From the NCBI RefSeq assembly GCF_002163855.1, contig NZ_CP019332.1, positions 1,405,145 to 1,469,144 of the forward strand: a stretch of 64,000 nucleotides of DNA. Reading direction: 5' to 3'. The stretch is from Winogradskyella sp. PC-19 (GTDB lineage Bacteria; Bacteroidota; Bacteroidia; Flavobacteriales; Flavobacteriaceae). Positions 38,046-47,284 of the stretch are shown one piece after another. Below the pieces are notes generated by a model that saw only the letters and a list, made by a program, of their open reading frames with translations, was not told the origin of the DNA and did not search any database. The stretch's first letter is position 1. Each line of letters opens with the position of its first letter. Made by a program: the position numbers and the translations under genes.

Positions 38046-39884
38046 TTAATAAGGCCAAATTAAAGGCACTAACACCATAGCCATTGCAAAAAACAACAAC
38101 AGTAATGGTGACCCAACTTTTACATAATCCATAAACTTATAATCACCAGCAGACATGACCATTGCATTTGTAGTCGTTCCAACTGGTGTTAAAAAAGCTG
38201 TTGATGCTGCAATTGCAACAACAATCATAAATGGTTCTGGCGAAATATTTAATGTAGTAGCTGCTAAAATAGCTATGGGTGCCATCAAAACAGCCGTAGC
38301 AGAATTGTTAATCGCCTGACTAAATCCAGTAGTCAATAAAAAAATTCCACCAAGTAAAATCGTTGGATGTATATTTCCTAAACTTGTAACCAGGCTATTT
38401 GCCGCAAGCTCTGCAACACCTGTTTTTTGAAGTGCTAATCCCATTGGAATCATAGCTGCAATCATTACAACACTTATCCAACTAATACCTTTATAAGCCT
38501 TAGAAATTGGCACACAACCTGTTAATAAAATGACACCTGCAGAAATCATAGCAGCTATGGCTCCTGGCACAACTTTAAAAACTAAAAGAGCTATCATTAA
38601 CAACAACATTGCCAAGGCTATATACGATTTATAAGTCAACTTATTAACGTCCTTTGCCATACTTTCTGGACTTCCAGAAATCACTAGATTTTTATACACA
38701 CTTTTTAAATGCTCAATACGCTGCCAAGTACCTCTAATGATAAAAGCATCACCTGCTTTTACCGCAATATTTTTATCCTTTAGTGGTTTATTATTTCTTG
38801 AAGCAGCAACAAGTTGAATACCTGCTTGTTTTAAATACAACCCCATTGGTATATTATGTCCTAGAAACATGGAGTTAGGTGTAATAATCATCTCTGCCAA
38901 ACCAACTTCTTGATTTATAAATTCTTCCTTTAAATCCTCGTTGCTGTTTTTGAAAGGAATAACATTCAGCTTAAATTTTAGAATTAATTTATCTACATCT
39001 TCTGTTTTTCCTTTTACAGTAATTATATCGTGATATTGCAATATGGTATCTGGCGTAGGGAACTCGACGTAAGGCTTCACGCCTTTTACAATATTTGGAA
39101 ATCGTCTTCGTAGTCTAATTATTGATACATTATACTTATTATCAAAATCCCAATCGCCGATAGCGGTGTTGAGTAATGGCGACATAGACCTCACACGAAG
39201 ACGGTAAATGTTTTCGCCTATACTATAGTTCTCTATCCACTCATGCATTTCTGAATCAATATTAATAGGCTGGTTTTCGGATGTGTTTTTTGGCAATAAT
39301 TTATAACCTAAAAACCTGAAATATAAGATTGAAATTATAAGTAGTGGAAATCCAATAAGAGTGAATTCAAAAAATGAAAAAGCTTCAAAACCGTTTTCGA
39401 TTAATGCATTACTTGCAATAATATTTGGTGGTGTGCCTGTTAACGTCAATAGGCCTCCAGTATTTGATCCAAAGGCAACTGGCATTAATAATTTTGAAGG
39501 TACTGTACCCATTTTAAAAGCTGAAGAAACTGTAACAGGTAATAATGTTGCAACAGTACCTGTATTACTTACAAAACCTGATAAAATTCCTGAACCAAAA
39601 GTGACTAAAACCAGTAACTTAGGGATACTTTTTTCTGCCCACTTTACAAATCTTTGACCAGCCAAAGCTGTCCAACCTGTTTGAGATAATCCTTCTCCAA
39701 TAATAAAGAGAGAGGCAATCATTATAACTGTCGGATTACTAAAACCACTTAGCGTTTCGTTTAAATCCAATATGCCAAATAAAAACAAACTAAGCATTGA
39801 GACTAAAGCAACAATATCTGGCGTGAATTTTCCCCAAACGAATAAAGCGATAGTTATGGTTAAAATAATGAGAAGTGTGGTCAT
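38046..39884 (-). CDS. SLC13/DASS-family transporter with two TrkA-C (RCK) domains
   Basis: A 612-residue inner-membrane transporter. Membrane helices at both ends flank a soluble part (about 205-385) with two TrkA-C-like segments (YHDIITVKGKTEDVDKLI and LGHNIPMGLYLKQAGIQLVA, GDAFIIRGTWQRIEHL). The first membrane half contains SNTGTVATLLPV and GGLLTLTGTPPN; the second has INNSATAVLMAPIA and TPVGTTTNAMV, the paired hairpin motifs of the family. Substrate is sulfate or a dicarboxylate. A CoA transferase gene follows 24 bp downstream, favouring an organic acid. Confidence 0.88.
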   Translation of the reverse strand: MTTLLIILTITIALFVWGKFTPDIVALVSMLSLFLFGILDLNETLSGFSNPTVIMIASLFIIGEGLSQTGWTALAGQRFVKWAEKSIPKLLVLVTFGSGILSGFVSNTGTVATLLPVTVSSAFKMGTVPSKLLMPVAFGSNTGGLLTLTGTPPNIIASNALIENGFEAFSFFEFTLIGFPLLIISILYFRFLGYKLLPKNTSENQPINIDSEMHEWIENYSIGENIYRLRVRSMSPLLNTAIGDWDFDNKYNVSIIRLRRRFPNIVKGVKPYVEFPTPDTILQYHDIITVKGKTEDVDKLILKFKLNVIPFKNSNEDLKEEFINQEVGLAEMIITPNSMFLGHNIPMGLYLKQAGIQLVAASRNNKPLKDKNIAVKAGDAFIIRGTWQRIEHLKSVYKNLVISGSPESMAKDVNKLTYKSYIALAMLLLMIALLVFKVVPGAIAAMISAGVILLTGCVPISKAYKGISWISVVMIAAMIPMGLALQKTGVAELAANSLVTSLGNIHPTILLGGIFLLTTGFSQAINNSATAVLMAPIAILAATTLNISPEPFMIVVAIAASTAFLTPVGTTTNAMVMSAGDYKFMDYVKVGSPLLLLFFAMAMVLVPLIWPY

Positions 39885-40008
39885 TAATATATTCTATTTT
39901 GAAGTTTTTTCTTCTAAAATAAGCTAAAACAAAATTACTATCAGAAAACTCAAAAGATAATGACTTATGTCATAATTTTATAATTATTATAAAGTTTTGA
40001 GTTCATAT

Positions 40009-40037
40009 AAAAAGGCTTGCCAATGGCAAGCCTTTTT
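40009..40037. terminator. Intrinsic terminator of the Phe/Tyr operon
   Basis: AAAAAGGCTTGCC and GGCAAGCCTTTTT form a perfect 13-bp stem with a 3-base loop, with T tracts in both directions. It lies 18 bp past the end of the DAHP synthase gene and can also protect against transcription from the other side. Confidence 0.9.
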
Positions 40038-40055
40038 ATATTTAGAGGATAACTA

Positions 40056-41138
40056 TTAGTTATTTATAATCTTCTCTTGATGATTAATTGATTCTTGGTG
40101 AATGGCTTTAAATACACGAAGAATAAACTCTTCGCTTAAACTTTTCTCTTCACCTTGAAGAATCATCTTACCCAAAATTTCGTTCCAACGTTTAGATTGT
40201 AATACAGCTACATTATGGTCTTTTTTGAGTTGACCGATAGCATCGGCAATATTCATTCGCTTACCAAGCATCTCAATGAGTTGGTGATCCACAACATCAA
40301 TCTGAGTTCTTAGAGTATTAATCTTATTTTTGAATTCAGCGGCTTCTCCTACCTCTTTACGGATACGTAAATCTTCAGTATACTTTGTTAGAGTATCTGG
40401 TGTAATTTGTTGTGCAGCATCACTCCACGCTTTGTCTGGATTATGATGTGTCTCTATCATTAAGCCATCGTAGTTTAAATCTAATGCTGTTTGACTTAGC
40501 TCAAAAATAATATCACGACGTCCAGCAATGTGCGATGGATCTAGGATTATTGGTAAATCTGGAAACCGATCCTGTAAATCTACAGCTATCTGCCACTCTG
40601 GATTATTTCTATATCTCGTTTTTTCATATGTAGAAAACCCTCTATGAATTACTCCCAAATTCTTTACATCGGCAGTATAAAAGCGCTCTACAGCTCCTAA
40701 CCATAAGGCTAAATCTGGGTTTACAGGATTCTTGATTAAAACAGTTTTATCAGTTCCTTTTAAAGCATCTGCAATATCTTGGACGATAAAAGGACTAACT
40801 GTTGTTCTTGCACCTATCCAAAGAATATCAATATCATGTTTTAAGGCTAAATCTACGTGATTAGCATTTGCTACTTCTGTTGTGGTTAACAATCCTGTTT
40901 CTTCTTTTGCACGTTGCATCCACTTGAGTCCAAGAGCTCCAACACCTTCAAAATTTCCTGGTCGTGTTCTAGGTTTCCAAATTCCTGCTCTAAAAACCGT
41001 TGCATCACTATCTTTTAATTGGTGAGCAATTTTTAGTACTTGCTCTTCTGTTTCTGCGCTACATGGCCCAGCAATAACTAGTGGATGATCTAATCCAAAA
41101 GCGTCTAGCCAATTTCTAAGTTCCTTTTTATTTTCCAT
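40056..41138 (-). CDS. Bifunctional DAHP synthase/chorismate mutase
   Basis: A 360-residue fusion. Residues about 1-265 are a type I-beta DAHP synthase (PLVIAGPCSAETEEQVLKIA, FRAGIWKPRTRPGNFEG, IILDPSHIAGRRD), which starts the shikimate pathway from phosphoenolpyruvate and erythrose-4-phosphate. Residues about 270-360 are an AroQ-type chorismate mutase (TLRTQIDVVDHQLIEMLGKR). This order is normal for Bacteroidetes. It is the last gene of the pheA-aminotransferase-tyrA operon, so the first pathway step and the Phe/Tyr branch are controlled together. Prephenate-sensitive feedback through the mutase domain is known in relatives; here it is inferred. Confidence 0.93.
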   Translation of the reverse strand: MENKKELRNWLDAFGLDHPLVIAGPCSAETEEQVLKIAHQLKDSDATVFRAGIWKPRTRPGNFEGVGALGLKWMQRAKEETGLLTTTEVANANHVDLALKHDIDILWIGARTTVSPFIVQDIADALKGTDKTVLIKNPVNPDLALWLGAVERFYTADVKNLGVIHRGFSTYEKTRYRNNPEWQIAVDLQDRFPDLPIILDPSHIAGRRDIIFELSQTALDLNYDGLMIETHHNPDKAWSDAAQQITPDTLTKYTEDLRIRKEVGEAAEFKNKINTLRTQIDVVDHQLIEMLGKRMNIADAIGQLKKDHNVAVLQSKRWNEILGKMILQGEEKSLSEEFILRVFKAIHQESINHQEKIINN

Positions 41139-41156
41139 TTTTTCTTTTTCTTATCT

Positions 41157-42008
41157 CTATTTAATTCCGTTAAGAATTTGCTTTATATAGTTTGTGTTTT
41201 CCATTTCTTGGTATACAGAGTCAAAATTGTCTTGCTCCATCAAGCTTTTGAAATGTTTTAAGTTGTTTATGTATTCGTCTAATGTTTCTATAACATTGGT
41301 TTTATTTTGTTCAAAAATTGGTGTCCACATCGCTGGACTACTTTTTGCTAAACGTACTGTACTTTCAAAACCACTGCCCGCCATATCAAAAATATCACGT
41401 TCGTTTTTTTCTTTTTCGATAACTGTTTTTCCTAACATAAATGCACTAATATGTGACAGATGCGACATGTAAGCAATGTGCCTATCATGTGCTTTAGGGT
41501 TCATATAGCGTATGCGCATACCTAAGTCTCTAAAAAGCTCTAAAGCTTTCTCCTGAAGTTTAAAAGCTGTTTCTTCGACCTCACAAATAATGTTAGTTTT
41601 ATCTTGAAATAAACCTTTTACCGCTGCTTTTGGACCTGAAAATTCTGTACCTGCAATTGGGTGTGCAGACAGATAATGTCGTCTGTTTGGATGATATTTT
41701 ACTTTATCACAAATATCTTCTTTGGTAGAACCAACATCAAAAACAATGGTGTTCTCTCCAATATTATCAAGAACTTCTGGCAAATAATTAAGAGTTGCGT
41801 CTACAGGAATTGCAACAATAACCATATCGGTTTCTTTAAGCTGATTTATAGTTGCTGATTTATCGATAATCCCAAGCGAAATAGCTTCATCTAAATGTGC
41901 TTTATTCTTATCGATACCATAAATAATTGACTTTGGATATTTTGTCTTGATATCTAAAGCAAAACTGCCACCTATTAACCCAACTCCTATGATTGCTACA
42001 CTCTTCAT
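41157..42008 (-). CDS. tyrA: Prephenate dehydrogenase
   Basis: A 283-residue NAD-dependent enzyme that turns prephenate into 4-hydroxyphenylpyruvate for tyrosine. GVGLIGGSFALD is the Rossmann loop; SAHPIAGTEFSGPKAA carries the prephenate-binding His. There is no fused ACT or mutase domain. It starts 1 bp after the aminotransferase stop, so translation is probably coupled, and ends 18 bp before the DAHP synthase gene. Confidence 0.93.
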   Translation of the reverse strand: MKSVAIIGVGLIGGSFALDIKTKYPKSIIYGIDKNKAHLDEAISLGIIDKSATINQLKETDMVIVAIPVDATLNYLPEVLDNIGENTIVFDVGSTKEDICDKVKYHPNRRHYLSAHPIAGTEFSGPKAAVKGLFQDKTNIICEVEETAFKLQEKALELFRDLGMRIRYMNPKAHDRHIAYMSHLSHISAFMLGKTVIEKEKNERDIFDMAGSGFESTVRLAKSSPAMWTPIFEQNKTNVIETLDEYINNLKHFKSLMEQDNFDSVYQEMENTNYIKQILNGIK

Positions 42009-42009
42009 T

Positions 42010-43155
42010 TTACTTTACTCTAGCTATAGCTTCTTTGATTACTGACTCTTCTTCACAAATAGAAAACCTAACATAACCTTCGCCATTACTTCCAAAAACG
42101 GTTCCTGGAGCCACAAAAATACTGTGCTCTTTTAGTACTAAATCAGTAAACTCTTCACTCTTTATATGTTCAGGTAATTTTGCCCAGACAAATAATCCAG
42201 ATACATCATCATTACAAGTACAGTTTAGTGATTCAGCTAATTCCCATACTAATTCACGTCTTTTTCTGTAAATACTATTTAAACTTTCGAACCACATCTC
42301 AGAACTCTTAAGTGCTTCTACTGCTCCTTTTTGTATGCCATAAAACATTCCAGAATCCATATTACTCTTAACTTTTAAAACTGCATTTACATAATCGTAA
42401 TTACCAACAACCATTCCTGCACGCCAACCTGCCATATTGAATGTTTTACTGATTGAATTCAATTCTAAACATACATCTTTCGCTTGCCTATATTGTAATA
42501 TACTTTTTGGCTTATCGTTTAGAATAAAGCTATATGGATTATCATTTACAATTAAGATATCATGGCGCTTTCCAAAAGCGATAACATCGTCATAAAATTT
42601 GTGAGACGCATTATTTCCTGTTGGCATATTTGGATAATTAATCCACATGATTTTTACCTTACTTAAATCCATACGCTCTAAAGTCACAAAATCTGGTAAC
42701 CAGTTATTTTCTTCTTTTAAATCATAAAAAACAGGCTCAGCTTCTAATAATTTTGCAACACTAGCATAAGTTGGATATCCTGGATTTGGAATTAAAACAC
42801 CATCACCTTTATTTAAAAAAGCCATAGAAATATGCATGACACCTTCTTTACTTCCCATTAATGGCAAAACTTCGGTTTTTGCGCTTAATGAGACTCTATA
42901 ATGCCTTTTGTAGAAATCCGCAACAGCATCTCTAAACTCAGGAATACCTTGGTAACTTTGATACTTGTGCGCTCCTGCATGATGAAGACTTTCCTCTAAA
43001 GCCATAATAGCTTTTAATGGTGGATCTAAATCTGGGCTACCAATACCAAGGTTAATAATAGGCTTACCTTGAGACTTTAAAAAAGCCACTTCTTTAAGTT
43101 TTACAGAAAAGTAGTATTCTTCTACCTGCTTAAGTCGTTCTGCTACTTCTATCAT
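42010..43155 (-). CDS. PLP-dependent class I/II aminotransferase of the Phe/Tyr operon
   Basis: A 381-residue aminotransferase. The PLP Lys is in SISKTFNMAGWRAG, with YPNMPTGN and VNDNPYSF supplying the usual cofactor contacts. Its place between pheA and tyrA indicates that it makes phenylalanine and tyrosine from phenylpyruvate and 4-hydroxyphenylpyruvate, though some close relatives act on other substrates. It overlaps pheA by 4 bp and ends 1 bp before tyrA, so all three are tightly coupled. Confidence 0.9.
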   Translation of the reverse strand: MIEVAERLKQVEEYYFSVKLKEVAFLKSQGKPIINLGIGSPDLDPPLKAIMALEESLHHAGAHKYQSYQGIPEFRDAVADFYKRHYRVSLSAKTEVLPLMGSKEGVMHISMAFLNKGDGVLIPNPGYPTYASVAKLLEAEPVFYDLKEENNWLPDFVTLERMDLSKVKIMWINYPNMPTGNNASHKFYDDVIAFGKRHDILIVNDNPYSFILNDKPKSILQYRQAKDVCLELNSISKTFNMAGWRAGMVVGNYDYVNAVLKVKSNMDSGMFYGIQKGAVEALKSSEMWFESLNSIYRKRRELVWELAESLNCTCNDDVSGLFVWAKLPEHIKSEEFTDLVLKEHSIFVAPGTVFGSNGEGYVRFSICEEESVIKEAIARVK

Positions 43156-43985
43156 GATTTTGCGTTTTTATATTCCCCTAAAATCTTAAAATTTTCTGCC
43201 ATAATATTTACAATAGATTTTGCTTTTTTGTAATCTGTGTACTCATCAAAGGTAACATCTATAAAGAAAGCATACTTCCAAGGCATATCAATCTTTGGTA
43301 AAGATTGAATTTTAGTTAGGTTTAGTTTACAATCACTTAACACATTAAGTATCGCTGCCAAACTACCACGTTTGTGGTCTAACTCAAATTTTAATGATGC
43401 TTTATTGATATCAGTATCATTGATATTTGCTTTCTCACTCTTAACAATAACAAAACGTGTTTCGTTGTGTTTAATAGTCTGAATACTTTGTGCCAAAATA
43501 TCTAAGCCATACAAACTAGAAGCCGTTTTACTAGCTATTGCTGCAATACCTTTAATATTATTCTCTGAAATCGATTTAGCAACATCGGCAGTATCTTTTG
43601 CTTCAACCAATTTTATTTTTGGATACAATTTAAAGAACGCTTTACATTGTAATAATGCCATTGGGTGAGAGTGCACTTCTTTTATATCTTCTATTTTTTG
43701 ACCAGGAAACGCTATTAAATTATGCTGAATATCTAAATAATACTCGCCAATAATATTTAAATCATGAGTATCAATTAATGCATAATTTGGAATAATCGAA
43801 CCTGCAATAGAATTTTCGATGGCCATCACTGCCACGTCTGAAGTTTTATCTAAAACACTCTCTACCAACACATCAAAGCTTAAACACTCTACCAATGACT
43901 GTGTGCCATCAAAAAACTTTTCTACCACACTGTGATGAAAAGATCCTTTGATGCCCTGAATGGCTATCGTGCTTATTGTACTCAT
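43152..43985 (-). CDS. pheA: Prephenate dehydratase with ACT domain
   Basis: A 277-residue enzyme that makes phenylpyruvate from prephenate. The catalytic half (about 1-185) shows IQGIKGSFHH, ENSIAGSI and the conserved Thr in NETRFVIV. The C-terminal ACT domain (about 195-275, ELDHKRGSLAAILNVLSDC, then LTKIQSLP) should bind Phe for feedback inhibition. It is the first structural gene of the operon, 80 bp downstream of a leader peptide and directly after an attenuator hairpin, so both enzyme and transcript appear to respond to aromatic amino acids. Confidence 0.95.
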   Translation of the reverse strand: MSTISTIAIQGIKGSFHHSVVEKFFDGTQSLVECLSFDVLVESVLDKTSDVAVMAIENSIAGSIIPNYALIDTHDLNIIGEYYLDIQHNLIAFPGQKIEDIKEVHSHPMALLQCKAFFKLYPKIKLVEAKDTADVAKSISENNIKGIAAIASKTASSLYGLDILAQSIQTIKHNETRFVIVKSEKANINDTDINKASLKFELDHKRGSLAAILNVLSDCKLNLTKIQSLPKIDMPWKYAFFIDVTFDEYTDYKKAKSIVNIMAENFKILGEYKNAKS

Positions 43986-44013
43986 TATTAAAAATAATCT
44001 TTAAAACTACTGC

Positions 44014-44085
44014 AAAAAAAAATCCCGATTTTCATCGAGACTTAGTTCAAATATATGTTATAAATTACACACACAACGTCTCGAT
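44014..44085 (-). promoter_or_regulatory. Transcription attenuator (terminator/antiterminator switch) before pheA
   Basis: On the minus strand, GTCTCGAT (44041-44034) can pair in two ways. With ATCGGGA across a GAAA loop it makes a 7-bp stem (one G-U) followed by nine T (44022-44014), an intrinsic terminator. With the upstream ATCGAGAC (44085-44078), which lies inside the leader peptide frame, it makes a perfect 8-bp antiterminator. A ribosome finishing the leader would cover the upstream arm and allow termination; one stalled at the Tyr/Phe codons would leave it free. The mechanism is inferred by analogy with known phe and trp attenuators. Confidence 0.82.
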
Positions 44086-44142
44086 CTTTTTGTCAAAAAA
44101 GAAATAAAGCCAGTTGTAATATGTATGATTTGTAGTTTTCAT
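44065..44142 (-). CDS. Leader peptide of the Phe/Tyr operon (25 aa, Y/F-rich)
   Basis: A 25-codon frame from the ATG at 44142 to TAA at 44065-44067. Residues 8-16 are YYNWLYFFF: three Tyr, one Trp and three Phe in nine residues. Such density is extremely unlikely by chance and suits an operon that makes Phe and Tyr. The frame ends 79 bases before pheA, and its last third contains one arm of the antiterminator. Its role would be to report the supply of charged Tyr- and Phe-tRNA through ribosome stalling. The frame is too short for usual gene calling. Confidence 0.82.
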   Translation of the reverse strand: MKTTNHTYYNWLYFFFDKKIETLCV

Positions 44143-44280
44143 TGGTGCTAATGTATATAATAAAATCGCAAAACAAAATACTAAAGCCTAATTTTTAATG
44201 TTTTATCTGAAAAATTAAAGATTAGCCTGTAATTTAGTCTTTACATTACATATTGTTTATTTTTGAAAAAAGATATTAAG

Positions 44281-45174
44281 ATGTCAATAAAAGTTGAGAA
44301 TATCACCAAGGTATACGGCGAACAAAAAGCTTTAAATAATATTTCTTTCTCAGTAAATGCTGCCGAAATTGTTGGTTTTTTAGGCCCAAATGGAGCTGGA
44401 AAATCTACTATGATGAAAATATTGACAACTTATATAAATCCATCTGGAGGTGAGGCCAAAGTCAATGGATATGATATCGACAGTGATAAAAAGTCTGTTC
44501 AAAGTTCCGTAGGTTATTTACCTGAGCACAACCCTTTATATACCGAACTTTACGTTAGAGAATATCTAAAGTTTAATGCAGATGTATACGGCGTTAACAA
44601 AACACGCATCGAAGAAGTTATTGACCTAACAGGATTAACACCAGAATCTCAGAAAAAAATAGGGCAACTCTCCAAAGGTTATCGTCAACGTGTTGGCTTA
44701 GCAAATGCGATGCTTCACAATCCTGAAGTACTAATTTTAGATGAGCCTACAACTGGATTAGACCCAAATCAGTTGGTCGATATCAGAAATCTTATTAAAA
44801 ATATCGGCAAAGAAAAGACGGTATTTCTATCCACACATATTATGCAAGAAGTCGAAGCTATGTGTGATCGTGTAATTATAATTAATAAAGGTGAAATTGT
44901 TGCAGACAAGTATTTAGCAGAGATGCGACAAGGACAAGAACAAGTTGTTGTTGTAGAATTTGACTATCGCGTAGAGGATACTTTTTTATTAAAATTACCG
45001 AATGTTAGCTCTGTAAAAAATACACATGATTTTATTTATGAAATCACATTTTCTACTACAGAGGATATGCGCTCTCATGTTTTTGATTTTGCTCATGACA
45101 ATGAGTTAAAGATTCTTCAGCTTAATCAAAAAAATGAAAGTTTAGAAAGTTTGTTTAGAGAATTGACTAATTAA
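44281..45174 (+). CDS. gldA: Gliding-motility ABC transporter ATP-binding protein GldA
   Basis: A 297-residue ABC ATPase. Walker A is GPNGAGKST, the signature is LSKGYRQRVGLA and Walker B is VLILDEPTTGLDP. Sequence and length match GldA, which in F. johnsoniae works with membrane proteins GldF and GldG in gliding; those are not in this window. I chose the ATG at 44281 (MSIKVENITKVYGEQ), the family start; a TTG 18 bases upstream is in frame but less likely. TATTTTTG at 44258-44265 could be the -7 element, implying a very short leader. Confidence 0.92.
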   Translation: MSIKVENITKVYGEQKALNNISFSVNAAEIVGFLGPNGAGKSTMMKILTTYINPSGGEAKVNGYDIDSDKKSVQSSVGYLPEHNPLYTELYVREYLKFNADVYGVNKTRIEEVIDLTGLTPESQKKIGQLSKGYRQRVGLANAMLHNPEVLILDEPTTGLDPNQLVDIRNLIKNIGKEKTVFLSTHIMQEVEAMCDRVIIINKGEIVADKYLAEMRQGQEQVVVVEFDYRVEDTFLLKLPNVSSVKNTHDFIYEITFSTTEDMRSHVFDFAHDNELKILQLNQKNESLESLFRELTN

Positions 45175-45177
45175 ATT

Positions 45178-45387
45178 ATGGCTGATTTTATAGGTGAATT
45201 TTTAGGCCAACTTATGATTGAAATACTACCAAGTTTATTTAAACGTATTGGAGTCAGTGTAAAATGGTTATTCTATTTGGGAAGAAAAAAATTCAAAATT
45301 CTGATAAAAGAAGAATGGAACAAGAGAATTGGGTTTGGAGTATTTATACTTTTAGCTTACGTTGCAGTTCGTTTAATATTTAATTAA
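45178..45387 (+). CDS. Small membrane protein downstream of gldA
   Basis: A 69-residue protein with a hydrophobic N-terminal helix, a basic middle (RIGVSVKWLFYLGRKKFKIL) and a C-terminal membrane segment (GFGVFILLAYVAVRLIFN). It begins 3 bp after gldA, so it is almost certainly co-transcribed. I recognise no family. It is not GldF or GldG, which are far larger. Its end abuts the converging DUF2807 gene with no gap. Confidence 0.6.
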   Translation: MADFIGEFLGQLMIEILPSLFKRIGVSVKWLFYLGRKKFKILIKEEWNKRIGFGVFILLAYVAVRLIFN

Positions 45388-46134
45388 TTACTCGAAAATT
45401 AATCTCCCATTAAAGACTTCCTCGACATCAACGATTGGAGGTTGGTTAACTGAAATGACATTTCCCGTAGATAAAATTCTTCCCGTTATAGATTGTTGTG
45501 GATTGACAATCATGTCGTTTGTCCCACGATGAAATACGGATACGTTTTGAGCTATTAAGTTTTCGCCTTCAAAACGACTATTTCCTCCTACAAAATTGAT
45601 GTTCAAATCTTCTACATCTCCAGATAGGTAGAAAAAAGATAAATTATTTGAAGTAATTTGTAAGTCAACTACGTCTAGTTCTAATCTGAAATCTCCAATA
45701 GCAAAATTATCAGATGATGAAAAGTCTTCAGAGATTAGCGTCATATTATTAAAATCTAAAATACCGTCAGATTTAATTTCAAATTGTGTAGAACATCTTA
45801 TCTCTGTAAGATTTGGTGTAGTTACAAACACTTTAGTTATCCCAAAATCACGTACATAATTACAATTATTATTGTCGGTTAATACTAATAGATTACCAAT
45901 GACTTCGACTATAACATCATTTAATAAATTTTCTCCAGTTTCGACAATAACTTCTTGAGTAGCGCCTTGTTTTATAATTAGCTCTACATCTCTATTGACT
46001 AAGATTCTTTCAAAATTAGCGACAGAAAACTCTTGTTGAATACTATTTCCTGCAGTTTGAAAACAATCTGGCGCACTGTCGCTATCACAACCTAAAAAGA
46101 GTAATAATCCAAATATGTAAATTATCTTTTTCAT
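45388..46134 (-). CDS. DUF2807 (head GIN) lipoprotein
   Basis: A 248-residue lipoprotein with a signal peptide ending in LLLFLGC, so lipidated at that Cys. The rest matches the DUF2807/head-GIN domain, a right-handed beta-helix-like fold seen in Bacteroidetes envelope proteins: FERILVNRDVELIIKQGATQ is the typical start, followed by many short repeats of alternating hydrophobic residues. Function is unknown; it is probably an envelope adhesin or structural protein. Its start overlaps the end of the acyloxyacyl hydrolase-like gene by 4 bp, so translation is probably coupled. Confidence 0.82.
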   Translation of the reverse strand: MKKIIYIFGLLLFLGCDSDSAPDCFQTAGNSIQQEFSVANFERILVNRDVELIIKQGATQEVIVETGENLLNDVIVEVIGNLLVLTDNNNCNYVRDFGITKVFVTTPNLTEIRCSTQFEIKSDGILDFNNMTLISEDFSSSDNFAIGDFRLELDVVDLQITSNNLSFFYLSGDVEDLNINFVGGNSRFEGENLIAQNVSVFHRGTNDMIVNPQQSITGRILSTGNVISVNQPPIVDVEEVFNGRLIFE

Positions 46135-47222
46135 AATCGTAATCCAATTCCTAATTCAACGGCTTCTGCTCTAAATCCATGTGATTTAAGCGTTAAAGCA
46201 GCGAACCATTTATTATCAAAATATCGTTTTAATCCAGCTCTAATATATGTACGACTTTCAAAATTAAAAGGGTAATAAATATAATACCCAAATTGGGTTT
46301 CTAAAGAAAAATTATTTACAAACAACTCATGTCCAGCAAAAATTCCAATACGTTTGTAATCTTCATCTCCAGTGACCCCATTACCTAATGCTGCTGTACT
46401 TTCATAACGAATTAACTCTTTTAAAAAATTAGAAAAAAACACATCTGCTCCAAATTGAATAGCGCTTTTACGATTAATTCTTTTATCAACATATGCAGAA
46501 AAAATATAGAAAGGATATTGTCCGCTACCAATAATATCACTCTGGTTAATACCTGACCTAAAAGCAAAATTATATTTTATGGGTTCAGTAAATTTCTCAT
46601 CTTTCAAATCATGAATATATTCAGGATTTTCTTCATCTAAGTCATAAGTAACTCCAACATTCAATGCTATAGTATTTACACTTGTATTTGGTGCTTTAAC
46701 ATTTGCGTTAGAATAGTGTATTAATGAAAATCCTGCTTGTAGACCAAAATGGTCAAAAATGCGTTCTTTTTTGTAATTGAGCATTACATAAGTACTGCTT
46801 AATAGACTTGAGCCAAAGGCAATATTTTTAGGGTTTGATTCTCTGTCATAAGGATTACTGGTGTAGCCAATACCTTGGCCAATACGGAACATTAGATTAC
46901 GGTTAAAAAAGTAAAAGTTATAATGCCCATAAACCCCAAAATTATCCCCTAGTTCTCTACTCTTTAAATCTTGATATATAAAAGAAGCACCATAATCTGG
47001 ATAATTATAGCGCTGTTCCCAATTCTCTTGCCCAAAGGTTTTTTTGTTCCAACTTAGTATTACACCGTCTGGTCTTCCGTTAATTAAACCTAAAAGATTA
47101 TTATCATGAAGTGCTATGTAACCCTTAAAGTAATTGGCGTCAAAATAAGATTCAGTATCTTCCTCTTGAGCGGTCAAGACTATCGATAAAAACAAAAATA
47201 AACTTACTAATCTTATTTGCAT
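46131..47222 (-). CDS. Acyloxyacyl hydrolase-like outer-membrane protein (PagL-type)
   Basis: A 363-residue outer-membrane barrel with a signal peptide (LVSLFLFLSIVLTAQ). HYSNANVKAPN matches the His-Ser-Asn pattern of the lipid A 3-O-deacylase PagL family (HxSNA..), so it may remove an acyl chain from lipid A. The protein ends in GLKRYF...ELGIGLRL, typical of barrel strands. It is about twice the length of classical PagL, so the assignment is to the wider family. The next gene downstream is a DUF2807 lipoprotein, overlapping by 4 bp. Confidence 0.75.
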   Translation of the reverse strand: MQIRLVSLFLFLSIVLTAQEEDTESYFDANYFKGYIALHDNNLLGLINGRPDGVILSWNKKTFGQENWEQRYNYPDYGASFIYQDLKSRELGDNFGVYGHYNFYFFNRNLMFRIGQGIGYTSNPYDRESNPKNIAFGSSLLSSTYVMLNYKKERIFDHFGLQAGFSLIHYSNANVKAPNTSVNTIALNVGVTYDLDEENPEYIHDLKDEKFTEPIKYNFAFRSGINQSDIIGSGQYPFYIFSAYVDKRINRKSAIQFGADVFFSNFLKELIRYESTAALGNGVTGDEDYKRIGIFAGHELFVNNFSLETQFGYYIYYPFNFESRTYIRAGLKRYFDNKWFAALTLKSHGFRAEAVELGIGLRL

Positions 47223-47284
47223 TTTATATTTTTCAGTAGCAAATGTAAGTAAAAATGTATCGTTATCTTTAATAACTTATTGGA

